A stretch of 64,000 bases of DNA from Schistocerca nitens. Lineage: Eukaryota; Arthropoda; Insecta; Orthoptera; Acrididae. The stretch lies in NCBI RefSeq assembly GCF_023898315.1, contig NC_064614.1:1058844432-1058908431 (forward strand). Reading direction: 5' to 3'. The notes below the pieces were generated by a model, which did no database searches, was not told the origin of the DNA, and saw only the letters and a program-made list of their open reading frames with translations. This document shows, one piece after another, positions 30,904 to 41,850 of this stretch (positions are counted from its first letter, which is position 1; each line of letters begins with the position of its first letter). The translations under genes were made by a program, and so were the position numbers.

Positions 30904-31590
30904 TTATTGGTTACCGAGTTACAGATGTTAGAATATCACCCCAACAAATACTCTCAGAAAGCGTTAATCAAAGGCAGACGATTAAGTTCAAAGGTGATTA
31001 TCGGAAATTGCATCTCAGACTTCAATGCATTCAACGCAGACTTTACAACACAGCGTGCAGCTCTTGTGAGGTCGTCTTGGCGTCCTTTTATAAGGGCAGC
31101 ACTATTCATATTCCAAACGACCAGTTCATCTCATTTCTGTGGATCCGTACTCCGGAACATGTTAGGTTTAGATGACTTGTCACCTGTCGACTGCAATGTG
31201 CAGGCCGTTATGCTGGTAGAGCAAACCCTTGTAGCCAAAGGAACCTCTTCCAATAACGCTGGAAGGTCGTTTCCAAACAAGTCTGGCAAAGAAGTGACTG
31301 GAAGACGATGAGGTAACACAAGAGACCCTACCAACCGATTGCCTATCATGCCACATCTCACATTTACAGAGAAGTCGGAGGTGGAATTCATGTAAATCAG
31401 CTTCGGACTTAATCATTTGTCTTTGATTAAAATTGTCTGTGAGTATACGTTTTGGGTTATAATTTAAAAGCTGTACCCCTCTAACCAATAAAACTGGGAA
31501 ACATGTTATGTGGAACGTTTTATTCGATAAGTCTGTACTATCGTAAAATTATTAGTAAACCTCCTCGAACATCCCGTATATATCTGAGAT
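30904..31590 (-). pseudogene. DUF4817/DDE-type transposase scrap with possible TIR end
   Basis: The minus frame 31391-31131 reads FSVNVRCGMIGNRLVGSLVL PHRLPVTSLPDLFGNDLPA and LLEEVPLATRV, the same core as NVWVGVVGDCLIGSYLLPRP and EFLEDVPLPTRARM in the 15.7-kb transposon. Near 31575 the minus strand starts CGGGATGTTCGAGGAGGTTT after TATA, a likely TIR. A partly matching inner block (TTTTATTGGTT) lies at 30314 and, inverted, at 31483-31493, so the RTE copy 4 probably landed in this element. Confidence 0.6.
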
Positions 31591-31659
31591 CCGGACACAT
31601 TTAATTTTTAGTCACAAAATCTAATAGGTCAGGCACACATGGATAGACAAAAATACGGA

Positions 31660-31857
31660 GCCGGACGGTGTGGCCGAGCGCTTCTAGGCGCTTAAGTCCG
31701 GAACTTTGCAACCGCTACCGTCGCAGGTTCGAATCTTGCCTCGGGCATGGATGTGTGTGCTATCTTTAGGTTAGTTAGGTTTAAGTAGTTCTAAGTTCTA
31801 GGGGACTGATGACCTCAAATGTTAAGTCCCATAGTGCTCAGAGCCATTTGAGCCCAG
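31660..31857 (+). repeat. tRNA-derived SINE, family A, full length
   Basis: Complete plus-strand copy. Target duplications CAAAAATACGGA at 31648-31659 and 31858-31869. It interrupts a Tc1 remnant whose minus-strand end follows. Confidence 0.95.
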
Positions 31858-31869
31858 CAAAAATACGGA

Positions 31870-32110
31870 AACACCAGAAATACAACGCATTACCACGCCT
31901 AATGCGGTGTAGGGAAGCCGTTGGCATTCGAAGCAGCGTCCAGGTGTTTTGAAATGGATACAACGGGTCCTGTATGGTTTTTGAGGGAATCTTATGCCAT
32001 TTTTCCTGCGAAACAGTGGCTAGTGGTGATGGAGAAGGATGACGCTCCCTTCTCTCCAAAGTAGACCACAAAGACTCAATAGCACTGCTTAAAGGCAGCA
32101 GAACGTCCAG
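31870..32110 (-). pseudogene. Tc1-type transposase C-terminal remnant
   Basis: The minus strand reads LWSTLERR-like residues, then EKWHKIPSKTIQDPLYPFQN and ASLHRIRRGNALYFWCFRIF. This is the end of a Tc1-family transposase that I recall as common in arthropods. Catalytic Asp positions are outside the piece. Confidence 0.6.
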
Positions 32111-32261
32111 TAAATTTCATAACGTGAACATCCTGAACATTGGCTGTGACATTTGTGGAGGATCATTTCACAAAGCTGTTCCCACACAAACGTTACATCT
32201 GTCCTTGCCTGCAGCACCAACTGGTTACAAGATTGTGGATTCACCCATTTACATGGCAGTT

Positions 32262-32577
32262 GTACGGCAACGGCCTTGCCGCAGTGGATACACCGGTTTC
32301 CGTGCGATCACCGAAGTTAAGCGCTGTCGGGGGTGGTCGGCACTTGGATGGGTGACCATCCAGGCCGCCATGCGCTGTTGCCATTTTTCGGGGTGCACTC
32401 AGCCTCGTGATGCCAATTGAGGAGCTACTCGACCGAATAGTAGCGGCTTCGGTCAAGAGTACCTTCATAGCGGCCGGGAGAGCGGTGTGCTGACCCCACG
32501 TCCCTCCTATCTGCATCCTCCACTGAGAATGACAGGGCGGTCGGATGATCCCAGTAGGCCACTCGTGGTTAGGCCAG
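32262..32577 (+). repeat. 5S-rRNA-derived SINE (SINE3 type)
   Basis: Bases 32268-32382 follow the 5S rRNA order: GCAACGGCC start, GATCACCGAAGTTAAGC, GTCGGG, then GGTCGGCACTTGGATGGGTG ACC and a closing GCGCTGTTGCC. The internal promoter (box A, intermediate element, box C) is therefore largely kept, while the first third and the 3' arm are diverged from a functional 5S gene. A non-5S body of about 190 bp follows (TCGACCGAATAGTAGCGGCT, CTCCACTGAGAATGACAGGG), which fits a SINE with a 5S head rather than a 5S gene. Target duplications not identified. Confidence 0.8.
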
Positions 32578-32987
32578 TAGTGGCGAGGTATGATTCAGAA
32601 TTAAAGATTGAAATACAGTGGATTTCGGAGCTGTAGAAATAACTTTTGAATTCTACTGAAAGAAACCTAATGAGTATCATGTACAGGTGACATGTCACGA
32701 CTGAAAATAATAACAATAAGAATCAGAGGAATGTGAAAAATGGCTTAACTCCTTACAGTCAACAAACACGATCATTGCCAGGATATGTAGTGTAATAAAT
32801 ACTATAATCACTATAATCATTCTCTGTGAGCTCTCATTTGACATTATTGACTGAGAGATCCTGAAGGGCCAGTTACCCCACCTAATTGGAAAGGGTTTTC
32901 TTACCTTTGCACACAATGGCAGCTTTTCTTCTCAAAGTGTGAAATGTGTTTGTCATAATTGTGTCTGAAGTGTGTAGATAAATGTAA

Positions 32988-33044
<57 letters not shown>

Positions 33045-33100
33045 TGCAATGTGGTGTCATGTTTGCGTTGGATGATGAGAGTAGACAGAGGGTCAGACCT
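32578..33100. repeat. A+T-rich DNA with a (TG)n microsatellite
   Basis: An uninterrupted TG run of roughly 24 units occupies about 32990-33040, with AATGTG variants on both sides. Otherwise nothing is recognised. Confidence 0.85.
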
Positions 33101-33329
33101 GGTGCTTGCACATAGTCTACTTGTCTAATAGCACCAAGTGGACTGCCAAGCTCAACGTTGCCACCTCAGACAGATCACATTCAATACTGTCACATGCCAG
33201 TAGTATAACGGGGGGCTTTATGGCACAGCTGCATTGTTGCCAGGTTTCCGCCAACCTCTCCCCCTCTCCCTCCTATGATCTTATGACTTCGTACATTATT
33301 GCCAGATTGCATCCTAACCGCTCTGATAG

Positions 33330-33975
33330 ACCAATTGCCCTCCGAAAAAAGTGGTTGGAAATTCCTAAATTGGTGCGAAATTCAAAAACTAGTGGGAAAT
33401 TCAAAATAGGCATGGTTTACCCCCCACTCCTATGATGTGACTGTGGATGTCGGCTGCTTGTCCTAACTGGCGCCATGTTAAAAAAAATAAAAAGGGAGCA
33501 TTGTTTTGTTGGTTGAAAATCCAATATGGTGGACATGGGAATACTGTCATGACGCCAGAACCCAAGTCAACGGACCTGTGATACTGTTACGGACTCTATG
33601 ACTTTATAATCCAAAATAGCGATCACAGATGCCAGACCTCGGGATGCTGGTGCAGTCTCAAAGACATCAGAATCCGAGCTGGTACATCTGGGGCTAATAG
33701 CACAGCATCTATATCAAGTAAAGGTGGCGCTCCAAGATGGCGGACATGAAGATACTAGTACAGCTTCTGTGATGTCAGAATCCAAATTGTGGACTTGTTG
33801 GATACTGCCATAGCCTGTATGGCTGTCAGATCGACTGTGCGAAGTGTAGAATCCACTTCTAAGTTTAAAATGGTGGGAAATTCAAAAATCATTGGTTTTC
33901 CCGAGTCCTATGACATTGCAGTTCATCTCCCCTAAACAAAAGTTCACTTGTGCTATGTTAAAACAATTTCCTGCC
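33330..33975. repeat. Diverged direct repeats with ATGGCGGACATG-like motifs
   Basis: A block with GGGAAATTCAAAA, TTTACCCCCCACTCCTATGA and GCGCCATGTTAAAA (about 33383-33490) recurs in decayed form at about 33862-33972 (GGGAAATTCAAAA, TTTTCCCGAGTCCTATGA, TGCTATGTTAAAA). Between them CCAAtATGGtGGACATGG, CCAAaATaGCGatCAcAG and CCAAGATGGCGGACATGA repeat at intervals. An old tandem or satellite-like repeat. Confidence 0.6.
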
Positions 33976-35138
33976 CCTCCTTGAAATTGCAACCTAAATA
34001 ATTGTTACTCTAAGATTGAAACCCAAGACCTGACTTGTCATATTAACTTCAAAACACTATGCTCATGTAAGTTACAAAAGCGATTGATATACAGAGTATT
34101 ACAACAATCCGCGATGTGTCACTTATTTCTCCATCAACGGCAGTCACTCTCTAAATATGCAGACCTCCCATCAACGTACAGCTCGGCATCTAGGCTGACG
34201 TTGTGAGCGACTGGGTAGCAGCTTACTGTGCTGGAAGGATCCCTATGTAAGAGATATGGCAGCTATTTTCAGCAGCACGCTCCGCCAAGCCATTGCCTCT
34301 GACTAACTCTGTTTATAGTGCACAAAAATTGCACTACTCTGATTGTCCGACCTACTTCATGTTAGGAAAACTATCCACTATTAGTACTACGACTGGTTGT
34401 AATATATGTCAGAAGGATAGAATATTGTTGTTTGAAACACCCAAACGCAGTTGTCCTTTTGGGTGCAGTTAAGGAAGGAATGAGCATTTTACGTAAATAA
34501 CGCACAAGGCACTAGAACTGTCAATTCCGTATTACTGTTACTTTGTTTGGAGCCCATATGAAGAAGGTATGATAATAGATATCGATTTCACAGATCCACT
34601 GATAGGATCTTAACCGGTCGATACAGCCTCCACGAAAGTGTGAGACAAGTGCTTGAGAAACTTAAACGGAATTCTCTGAAGAAATTACAACGTAGTTCTC
34701 GTGAAACCGTGTTGGTTAAAAGGATGTGAACATTATGATGGAACAAAGGCACAATCAGTACGAGAGACCCCAACCATCCAAAACGAAATACTCGTACACC
34801 TCTGCGTTTAATCTCTCTCTCTGTCTCTGTTTTTACACTTCACCAAAAATACTTATGCCAATATTTTCATTTCACATATGCGCACACAGAAGCAAAAATT
34901 ACGTAATGAGTGTAACGTACTATATCTCCACATCTGTATTATTTACCAGAAATACTGGAGCACCTAAAATTCTGGGCCATCTAAATTTACTCTTTCATTA
35001 CTTTCAGTGTCATAAGATAGAGCAACTTTAAATGCAGAAGGAACTTTCATATGAAATAAATAAAAGCATATTTGATATGAATGTTCATTTTCATACAATA
35101 AAATAATTACAGATAACATTTAATGTTTCTCACATTTT
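33976..35138. other. No recognisable gene
   Basis: A+T-rich. No known domain or repeat found. Open frames of up to 101 codons look like chance. Confidence 0.45.
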
Positions 35139-35380
35139 TTTAGGTGGCAATGACCTCAAACTAAGGTATTCACATCAGTTGCAATTTACATGTTCCAAAC
35201 ATATACTAAAAGCAGCTACAAATCACATTTTACAGTTCGCATACATACATAACAAAATCAGTTATCGTCATGTTTCAGGTGGTAGTTACCCCTTCAAGCC
35301 AAGGTATTCACATTAGTTATCATCACCATAATTATCATCATTTTTCAGGTGTTAGTGACCCCAAGCTAAGGTATTCACCT
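35139..35380 (+). repeat. Three-copy short direct repeat
   Basis: The motif TTTCAGGTGNTAGTGACC..AAGCTAAGGTATTCAC occurs three times, beginning near 35138, 35272 and 35343, spaced 134 and 71 bp. Sequence between the units differs. Confidence 0.75.
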
Positions 35381-36228
35381 TGTCTGTATGTACAAAACGT
35401 TTATCATCCTGCACTGATAAACCTAGCCTGTGCTGTTTAACAGTAAAAACTGCATTGAACTTTGGTTGTGTTATATGCTGAACAATGTTTTTAAATTTTA
35501 TAATCCAACACATATTGTCAGTAATAATAGATGGTTAACTCCTTAACAGAATACTGTTTTGCACCCTTTGCTCTGCACATTACGTCTCCTGACTTAGTCT
35601 TGAGTGCATATATTTTAGCCCATATCCTACCTCATTTTTATTCGGAAGTTGAATGTTGTTTTACAGGGAAACCTGAAGTATTAAAGCAAGTATGTATATC
35701 ACTTCTGATATCTCTGTAAACAGTAGGAGTTTATGATAAATTAAGCAACCGCTGTCTGCGTAACCCAAATTTATGTCTTTGTTCGAAACTTATTTAGTAA
35801 CTATAAAAAGGGTCTCTGAAATGTACAAAATAGCCATTCCAACTGAAATGGATTTATCAAACACTACATTAAACTTTTTCAGTTCAAGCAGCAACTTAAT
35901 TTTCGCTAAAAATGTCACTCACTTGGAAACTGTGTCTTGCAATCAATGTAGCAGCTCCTCTACCTTCCCAGGTTGTCGCTAGTTCTATGTCCCTTCTCTT
36001 TCAAACACTTTGCATGGTTCTACCAAACAGACTATTATTCGTCAGTTTGAAATTTTTTAAAACTTATTGCTTGCCCCTCATAGGATTTTGGGTATTAATT
36101 TCATTGTATTACTTCATCCACGATGCTTGGCTAAATGATAAAATTCTATGAATATCTTTTAACACTCATTTCTGACGCAATCATTGTTTCCGATTTCTGT
36201 AGTGAACTCCATAGTCTTTCTTCTTGTA
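35381..36228. other. No recognisable gene
   Basis: A+T-rich DNA; open frames up to 79 codons without motifs. Confidence 0.45.
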
Positions 36229-36416
36229 CAGTCGTGCTCAAAAGTATCCGAATGACCTGTTTGCATTTCGCCTGATTCGCATGCAACCCGCGTATCGCAG
36301 CTGTCTAGCAGGTCCTCTAATCGCTCCTCGGTACAGTCGTTTGACTATTGAAAATGGTTCCAACAAGTCACCATTAGAAAACACTGCACTGTATCGCAAA
36401 ACTCAAGATGTAAAGT
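36229..36416 (+). repeat. Tc1-like transposon 5' end or MITE
   Basis: Begins (TA)CAGTCGTGCTCAAAAGTATCC, a TIR style shared by arthropod Tc1 families, and continues with CATTTCGCCTGATTCGCATG. No second TIR or transposase follows within 1 kb, so it is a truncated end or a solo terminal fragment. Confidence 0.6.
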
Positions 36417-38545
36417 AATACCACGATACAAAAAATATCAGGCAACACCTTATCACAGATAAGACTGTCCTTAAGGCTTGTAAGCTCACATTTATTACAA
36501 TAAATGACATACCTGAGATGTCACCACTCTCATTATTACGTCAGATAGGTAATGCACGTAGTAAGTTCGTCGTATTCAGGACTTCCTCTTCAAAGTAACA
36601 TACCGTACTTATTATTTAACACAAAATTCCATCAAAAATTTAAGTTATTCACGAGCAGCTAGTTGAGAATATGTATGAACTTCAAATGACACGACTAACC
36701 GTCTCGTTCTGCATATGGATTCAAACCCAGGTCATGCAGACTAAGCAAAGATTTCGTGACTGACGGAAACTTAACAATCATTCCTGACTAGGCATACAGA
36801 GAGTGATATACCTCGATTTTAGACAGTATCAGTTAGCAAACATCAACTTTAAATTACATAACGTAAATATTTTTAACGGACGCGAATTCCTAGCCAGCAT
36901 CTATTGTCCCTGTTAATGAACTACGAGAGATGTTAAATATTGCTTCTTCACAAGTAACTTACTTGAAATTCCTTGAGGTAAAGCTTTGTGTTGGACAGGG
37001 ATTCGAACCCAGAACCTAATCGTATTGTTATCGAAGCACAATCAACTGTGACATTTCGGATTTTCTCGGCAGTAGCTAGATGTTTTGACTGAAATGACGA
37101 GACGAAACGTTAATTTTTTCCTCCTCACGACTCCAGCCCTGCACCTCGCTGTTATATTCTAGAGAAAACGAACGTTAAATATGGGTTTGTTACACAAACA
37201 GCGACATGTGAGTATGTTTGAACTAGAAATAATATGACGATGTGTTCAGTGCTGACTGGGAATCGAACCCCACACATATCGTTGTTGATTACACACAAAG
37301 AGACGCTAGCTACCGAATTTTTCTCCACCAGCAGCTCAGAATAACATCGGCTGAACATCTCTAAAATAGTTCTGTGTCTCACTGGGAGTCAAAAACATCA
37401 GATATCGTTAGAATGAAAATACATTAAAAATCAAAATTATTATCCATCAGCAGATAGGTGTTATCATGCTAGAGCTTGACAATACATAGTGAATACTTTA
37501 GTGAGGTGCCAAGATTCGAACCCATTCATGCGCAATATGTGGAGATGTCGAGGAATCTGTAGTTTTGAGCAAACAACAAATTGTAGTCGAGCTGTATTGT
37601 CACGAAGGGATCAAATTCCGCGTTAAGGGCGGTCTGAGTTGCATTCCCAGTTCAGAACCAATTCTATCGACATGCAGAAGTTCAAATAAAAGGTGGAATA
37701 AGTGTCCTGTGACCCTACATAGCGTTTGTTTCGTCACTAGAAATAAATAACTAGTGTAAGAAAGGTTACTGGTGATAGAGTTTCTACATGTCTTCACTCC
37801 TGACTTTATTGTGGTTCAACCTAGTGTCTTCTTGGTAGAGAAGGAATATCATGTTTAATGTGAATTTCAGCCCATAATGACATTATACCTTGTTCACTTG
37901 GCGTAGCCAGAAGAGAATAGAATCTGTCTCTCCCTATCAAAAATCATCAGCAGAAATTGGAATCGAACCCAGACCATAAGAATATGAAACTATCATCAAC
38001 CCAACAGACCACCAAATCCTCTTCTCTGTGACCAGTTTTTCTATCATAACGCTGTTGCGCCACACTGGATGAGAATTCTGACCCACAGGCTCTCTGTAGT
38101 GGTTTGCAGCATGTTCAGTACATTCATTTACTTGGTTGACCGAATCGACATGAAATAGAATTGAATTGGCTACCTAGCGCATACGAGTACATTCGACTCT
38201 ATTTTGTAATCACCGAAATAAAATCACGTTACTGCCAACAGTGTAGGATCCAGAAATTTCAATAGGAAGCATTCATTTCCACTTGAGCTACTGTATTACG
38301 CTATACGTTTGTTGAAAACTTCGTGCAGTGCAAAAGAAAAGCTGTAACTGTCTGTCTCTCAGAAGTCTAGATCCGGCCATATCCATTACCTCACAGCACT
38401 GTGAAATGCGGAAGTTCTGGAGGACTTGGTGTTCACTTCTGGAGCGGCTGTAACTATGTGTCAGCTAGTAGTATAACGGTAAGCGTTGCGCATCGTAGAT
38501 AAAATGTCGTGAATTGGAGTACATTCACTGCTACATTTTTTTAAA
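36417..38545 (-). repeat. Run of decayed tRNA B-box-like cores
   Basis: The minus strand carries several GGTTCGAATCC-like boxes: plus-strand GGATTCAAACCC (36718), GGGATTCGAACCC (36997), GGGAATCGAACCCC (37257), AAGATTCGAACCC (37511) and TGGAATCGAACCC (37961), with GAGAATTCTGACCC (38090) as a weaker one. The first four are about 280, 260 and 254 bp apart. The sequence around each (for example CAGCAGCTCAGAA / CGGCAGTAGCTAG downstream) is loosely similar. Near 38465 TAGTATAACGGTAAGCGTTG is an A-box-like head in the plus orientation. I read this as an old array of tRNA-derived units; none folds as a real tRNA by eye. Confidence 0.45.
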
Positions 38546-39066
38546 ACGCAGTTCTGCTTCTGCTGAAGCTATCAATCTAATGGAACTTTGAACATAATTC
38601 CCTTCACTTCTCAACCCAAAATAGTCTTTTTCTTTCTTAGTGTACCATCAAATTCTATGGATAACGCAACCATACTATTAAAATTTCAAATCAATAACTT
38701 CAGTGCTTCCGGAGAAATAAATTTTTACCTGAAACATATAATAACCGTGCTAATCGTGGTGGCATTGTGAAACTCAGTTACGGACTGTAATGTTTTTATT
38801 TACAGTATCCACTGAAACTACAACCAAAAGGATAGGCTCAAATAATATAATTTTCTGGAATTTTCTTTAGTTTCATTAGCACAGATTTGACATAGTTAAA
38901 ATTACAGTGGAAAATTATTATTTAATCGTGTTTTGGTTGTGAGAGAGTTTTGGAGAGATTGAGAGAGTGAATGGAGGACATACGCAAAGTGAGAATGTGA
39001 TATTTTATTAAAACTATGTAAACGTATGCGTGAGAAACTTATTGTGCAATAGGGAAGTGTCTGACG
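38546..39066. other. No recognisable gene
   Basis: A+T-rich; a GAGAGAGTTTTGGAGAGATT purine-rich patch near 38941-38968 is the only low-complexity feature. Confidence 0.45.
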
Positions 39067-39068
39067 TA

Positions 39069-40292
39069 TACTGTGTGATCAAAATTATCCGAACACCCAC
39101 AAAGACAAATGTTTTTCATATTAGGTATATTGTGCTGCGACCTACTGCCAGGTACTCCATATCAGCGACCTCAGTAGTTATTAGACGTCGTGAGAGAGCA
39201 GAATGGGGCGCTCCGCGGAACTCACGGACTTCTAACGTCGTCAGGTGATTGGGTGTCACTTGTGTCAAACGTCTGTACGCGAGATTTCCACACTCCTAAA
39301 CATCTGTAGGTCCACCGTTTCGGATGTGATAGTTAAGTGGAAACGTGAAGGGACACTACAGCACAAAAGCGGCCAGGCCGACCTCGTCTCTTGACCACCG
39401 GCAGTTGAAAAGGGCCGTAATGTGTAATGTGCAGACATCTATCCAGACCATCACACAAAAATTCTAGACTACAACAGGATCCTCTGCAAGTACTATGACA
39501 GTTAGGCTGGAGGTGAGAAAACTTGGATTTCACGGTCGAGCGGCTGCTCATAAGCCACACATCACGCCAGTAAATGCCAAACGACGCTTCGCTTGATGTA
39601 AGGAGTGTAAACATTATACTATTGAACTGTGGAAAAACATTGTGTGGAGTGGTGAATCATGGTACACTATGTGGCGATCCGAAGACAGGGTGTGGGTATG
39701 GCGAATGCCCAGTGAACGTCATCTAACAGCGTGTGTAGTGCTAACAGTAAAATTCGAAGGCGGTGGTTTTATGGTGTGGTCGTGTTTTTCATGGAGGGGG
39801 CTTGCACCCCTTTTGTTTTGCGTGGCACTATCCCTGTACAGAGCTACATCGATGTTTCAAGCACCTTCTTGCTTCCCACTGTTGAAGAGCAATTCGGTGA
39901 TGGCGATTGCATCTTTCAACACGATCGACACCTATTTATAATGCACGGCCTGTGGCGGAGTGGTTACACGACAATAACATCCCTGTAATGGACTGGCCTA
40001 CACAGAGTTCTGACCTGAATCCTACAGAACACCTTTGGGATGTTTGGGAATGCCGACTTCGTGCCAGGCCTCACTGACCGACATCGGTACCTCTTCTCAT
40101 TGCAGCACTCCGTGAAGAATGAGCTGCCATTCCCCAAGAAACCTTCCAGCACCTGATTGAACGTATGCCTGCGGGAGTGGAAGGCTATGGGTGGGCCAAC
40201 ACCATGTTGAATTCCATCATTACCGATGGTAGGCGCCACGAACTTGTAAGTCATTGTCAGCCAGGTGTCAGGATACTTTTGATCACATAGTG
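39069..40292 (+). mobile_element. Tc1-like transposon, copy A (inactive)
   Basis: A 1224-bp element between TA dinucleotides (39067-39068, 40293-40294). TIRs read TACTGTGTGATCAAAATTAT at the left and, inverted, CACTATGTGATCAAAAGTAT at the right. A second, inverted and truncated member lies at 61978-63122. Confidence 0.9.
39180..40255 (+). pseudogene. Tc1-like transposase, copy A, broken
   Basis: HTH-like residues near 39200-39400 are scattered over frames. The catalytic core is clearer: VWSGESWYTMWRSEDRVWVW (first acidic site, where Asp of SDES has become Gly), GGGFMVWSCFSW, GTIPVQSYIDVSS.. in the next frame, EQFGDGDCIFQHDRHLFIMH (second Asp) and, in another frame, PTEHLWDVW (Glu). At least three frame changes, and the first catalytic Asp is lost. 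Confidence 0.85.
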
Positions 40293-40294
40293 TA

Positions 40295-40980
40295 TGTCTG
40301 AGTGAACTGGAGTTTGTGAAAAACTGCCAGAAGGGGCGTTTAGTATAAAATTTAGTAGTAATTTATTGTGTGGAAAAGAATCGTATTTTGTTTTCATTCA
40401 ATTGTATTCTGTTTCGGAATTACGAAACTTCTCCTCTTAATTAATTGTGGTAACGTGATTGCTAACTGTAGAAATACCACGACTATAGAAGTGCCCGAGA
40501 TGATCTGATTAGCTGCTTAACATACTAGCCAATAGGACTTCAGAATTTCCTGCGCATTTGAGTAGGGCTTTGTGTGTCAGATCTGTGTGTCGATATAGTC
40601 ACTCGGGAGCCGTCTTCTGGTATACACCTACGTTAAATCAAGTTTGTACCAAAATGAAAAAAATCGCCATATTGATCGGTTCTCGTGTCATTGACGAAGA
40701 GCGACTATATTAATGAGTATTTTGTGAAACTTTGAGCCTTGTGAGTGGTTTATTTGGGGAGATATTCGCGTGTGAACAGTTCATGTCGTACATAAACACC
40801 GCGTGGGCTGTTTCGTGCAGATTACGAGTCGTTACGGTGAGAACTTCTTTACAGGAAGAATGCTGAACGACTGAGTGTCTTAACTCGCAAGTAGTCATGG
40901 GTCAGTGACTGTTTACGACATTAAAAATATCCGGTTGGATTAAATATCTTCTGACTCCTTCCGGATGTGAAGTTGTAATA
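40295..40980. other. No recognisable gene
   Basis: A+T-rich DNA without a long frame or known repeat. Confidence 0.45.
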
Positions 40981-41168
40981 GCCGGAGTGGCCGTGCGGTT
41001 CTAGGCGCTACAGTCTGGAGCCGAGCAACCGCACCGGTCGCAGGTTCGAATCCTGCCTCGGACATGGATGTGTGCAATGTCCTTAGGTTGGTTAGGTTTA
41101 AATAGTTCTAAGTTCTAGGCGACTGATGACCTCAGAAGTTAAGTCGCATAGTGCTCAGAGCCACTTTG
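40981..41168 (+). repeat. tRNA-derived SINE, family A
   Basis: Plus-strand copy lacking the first GGCCGGCC bases but with A box, B box GGTTCGAATCC and tail GCATAGTGCTCAGAGCCACT. Imperfect flanks AAGTTGTAATAG and AACTTGCAATAG suggest an aged target duplication. Confidence 0.93.
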
Positions 41169-41741
41169 AACTTGCAATAGAGACAGTAACATTGCATAAT
41201 CGATGTCGGAATATTAAATACGGATTTGATAGCCGTTTTCCGTGTTTTAAAGACAATAAACCGACTTAAAGGAAATTTTAGACATTTTTCAAACGAGTCA
41301 TGCAAGAATCCCGAACGCTCTATAGTTTTACAGACTTTCAGTTACTGTCCGTGGACTGGAGTTATGTGGCATTTGCGTGGTAGGTATTTAGTCGAATTTT
41401 CGTCAAGGCTGCTTATGTGGGCTGAACTAATATGTATCACCGCAGAGTGAAGGAGCAGAAAACATGAAACCTATCCAGGTAGGCGGACTGGTTGTTTATA
41501 GGAAAATGTGAGAACAAGCCGCCCTGCCGCATGCTATGCTAACAACCACGTGAAAAAATAAACGGCTTATATTTAAAAGTTGGTGAGATAACGGAACAAT
41601 ACTTTCTTTTAAAGAAGTACGCTTTTTCCTTTGCCTTTTTTTTCTACATCCGCGTTTTGTGCAGTCGCTTTCACTCAAAGCTGATATTCATACCATTGAC
41701 ACACGTACAATATATCATACTAACATGAGACACCAATCCCT
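41169..41741. other. No recognisable gene
   Basis: No domain, repeat or long frame found. Confidence 0.45.
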
Positions 41742-41850
41742 CGCTGCACGTCGGTGTTTGTGTACCTGCATCGGAGTCGCACTACGTTGCATAGTGTTGC
41801 AGCAAAGTCCTCAAACAGGAACTTTTTTGTCTCCCCTTGTACGCATTTAT
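41742..41850 (+). repeat. Unclassified dispersed repeat, copy 2
   Basis: Partner of 13085-13185 in the same orientation; shares GCATCGGAGTCGCACTACGT and the following TGCAGNARMGTCCTCAAAC block. Flanks differ soon after both ends. Confidence 0.75.

Noticed and set aside
32268-32382. A functional 5S rRNA gene.
   Set aside because: The 5' third and the 3' arm are too diverged, there is no T-run terminator after it, and a SINE-like body follows.
37000-38000. A CRISPR-like array, suggested by regularly spaced boxes.
   Set aside because: The units are ~260 bp apart, boxes are tRNA B-box-like and the genome is animal; spacing and repeat length do not fit CRISPR.
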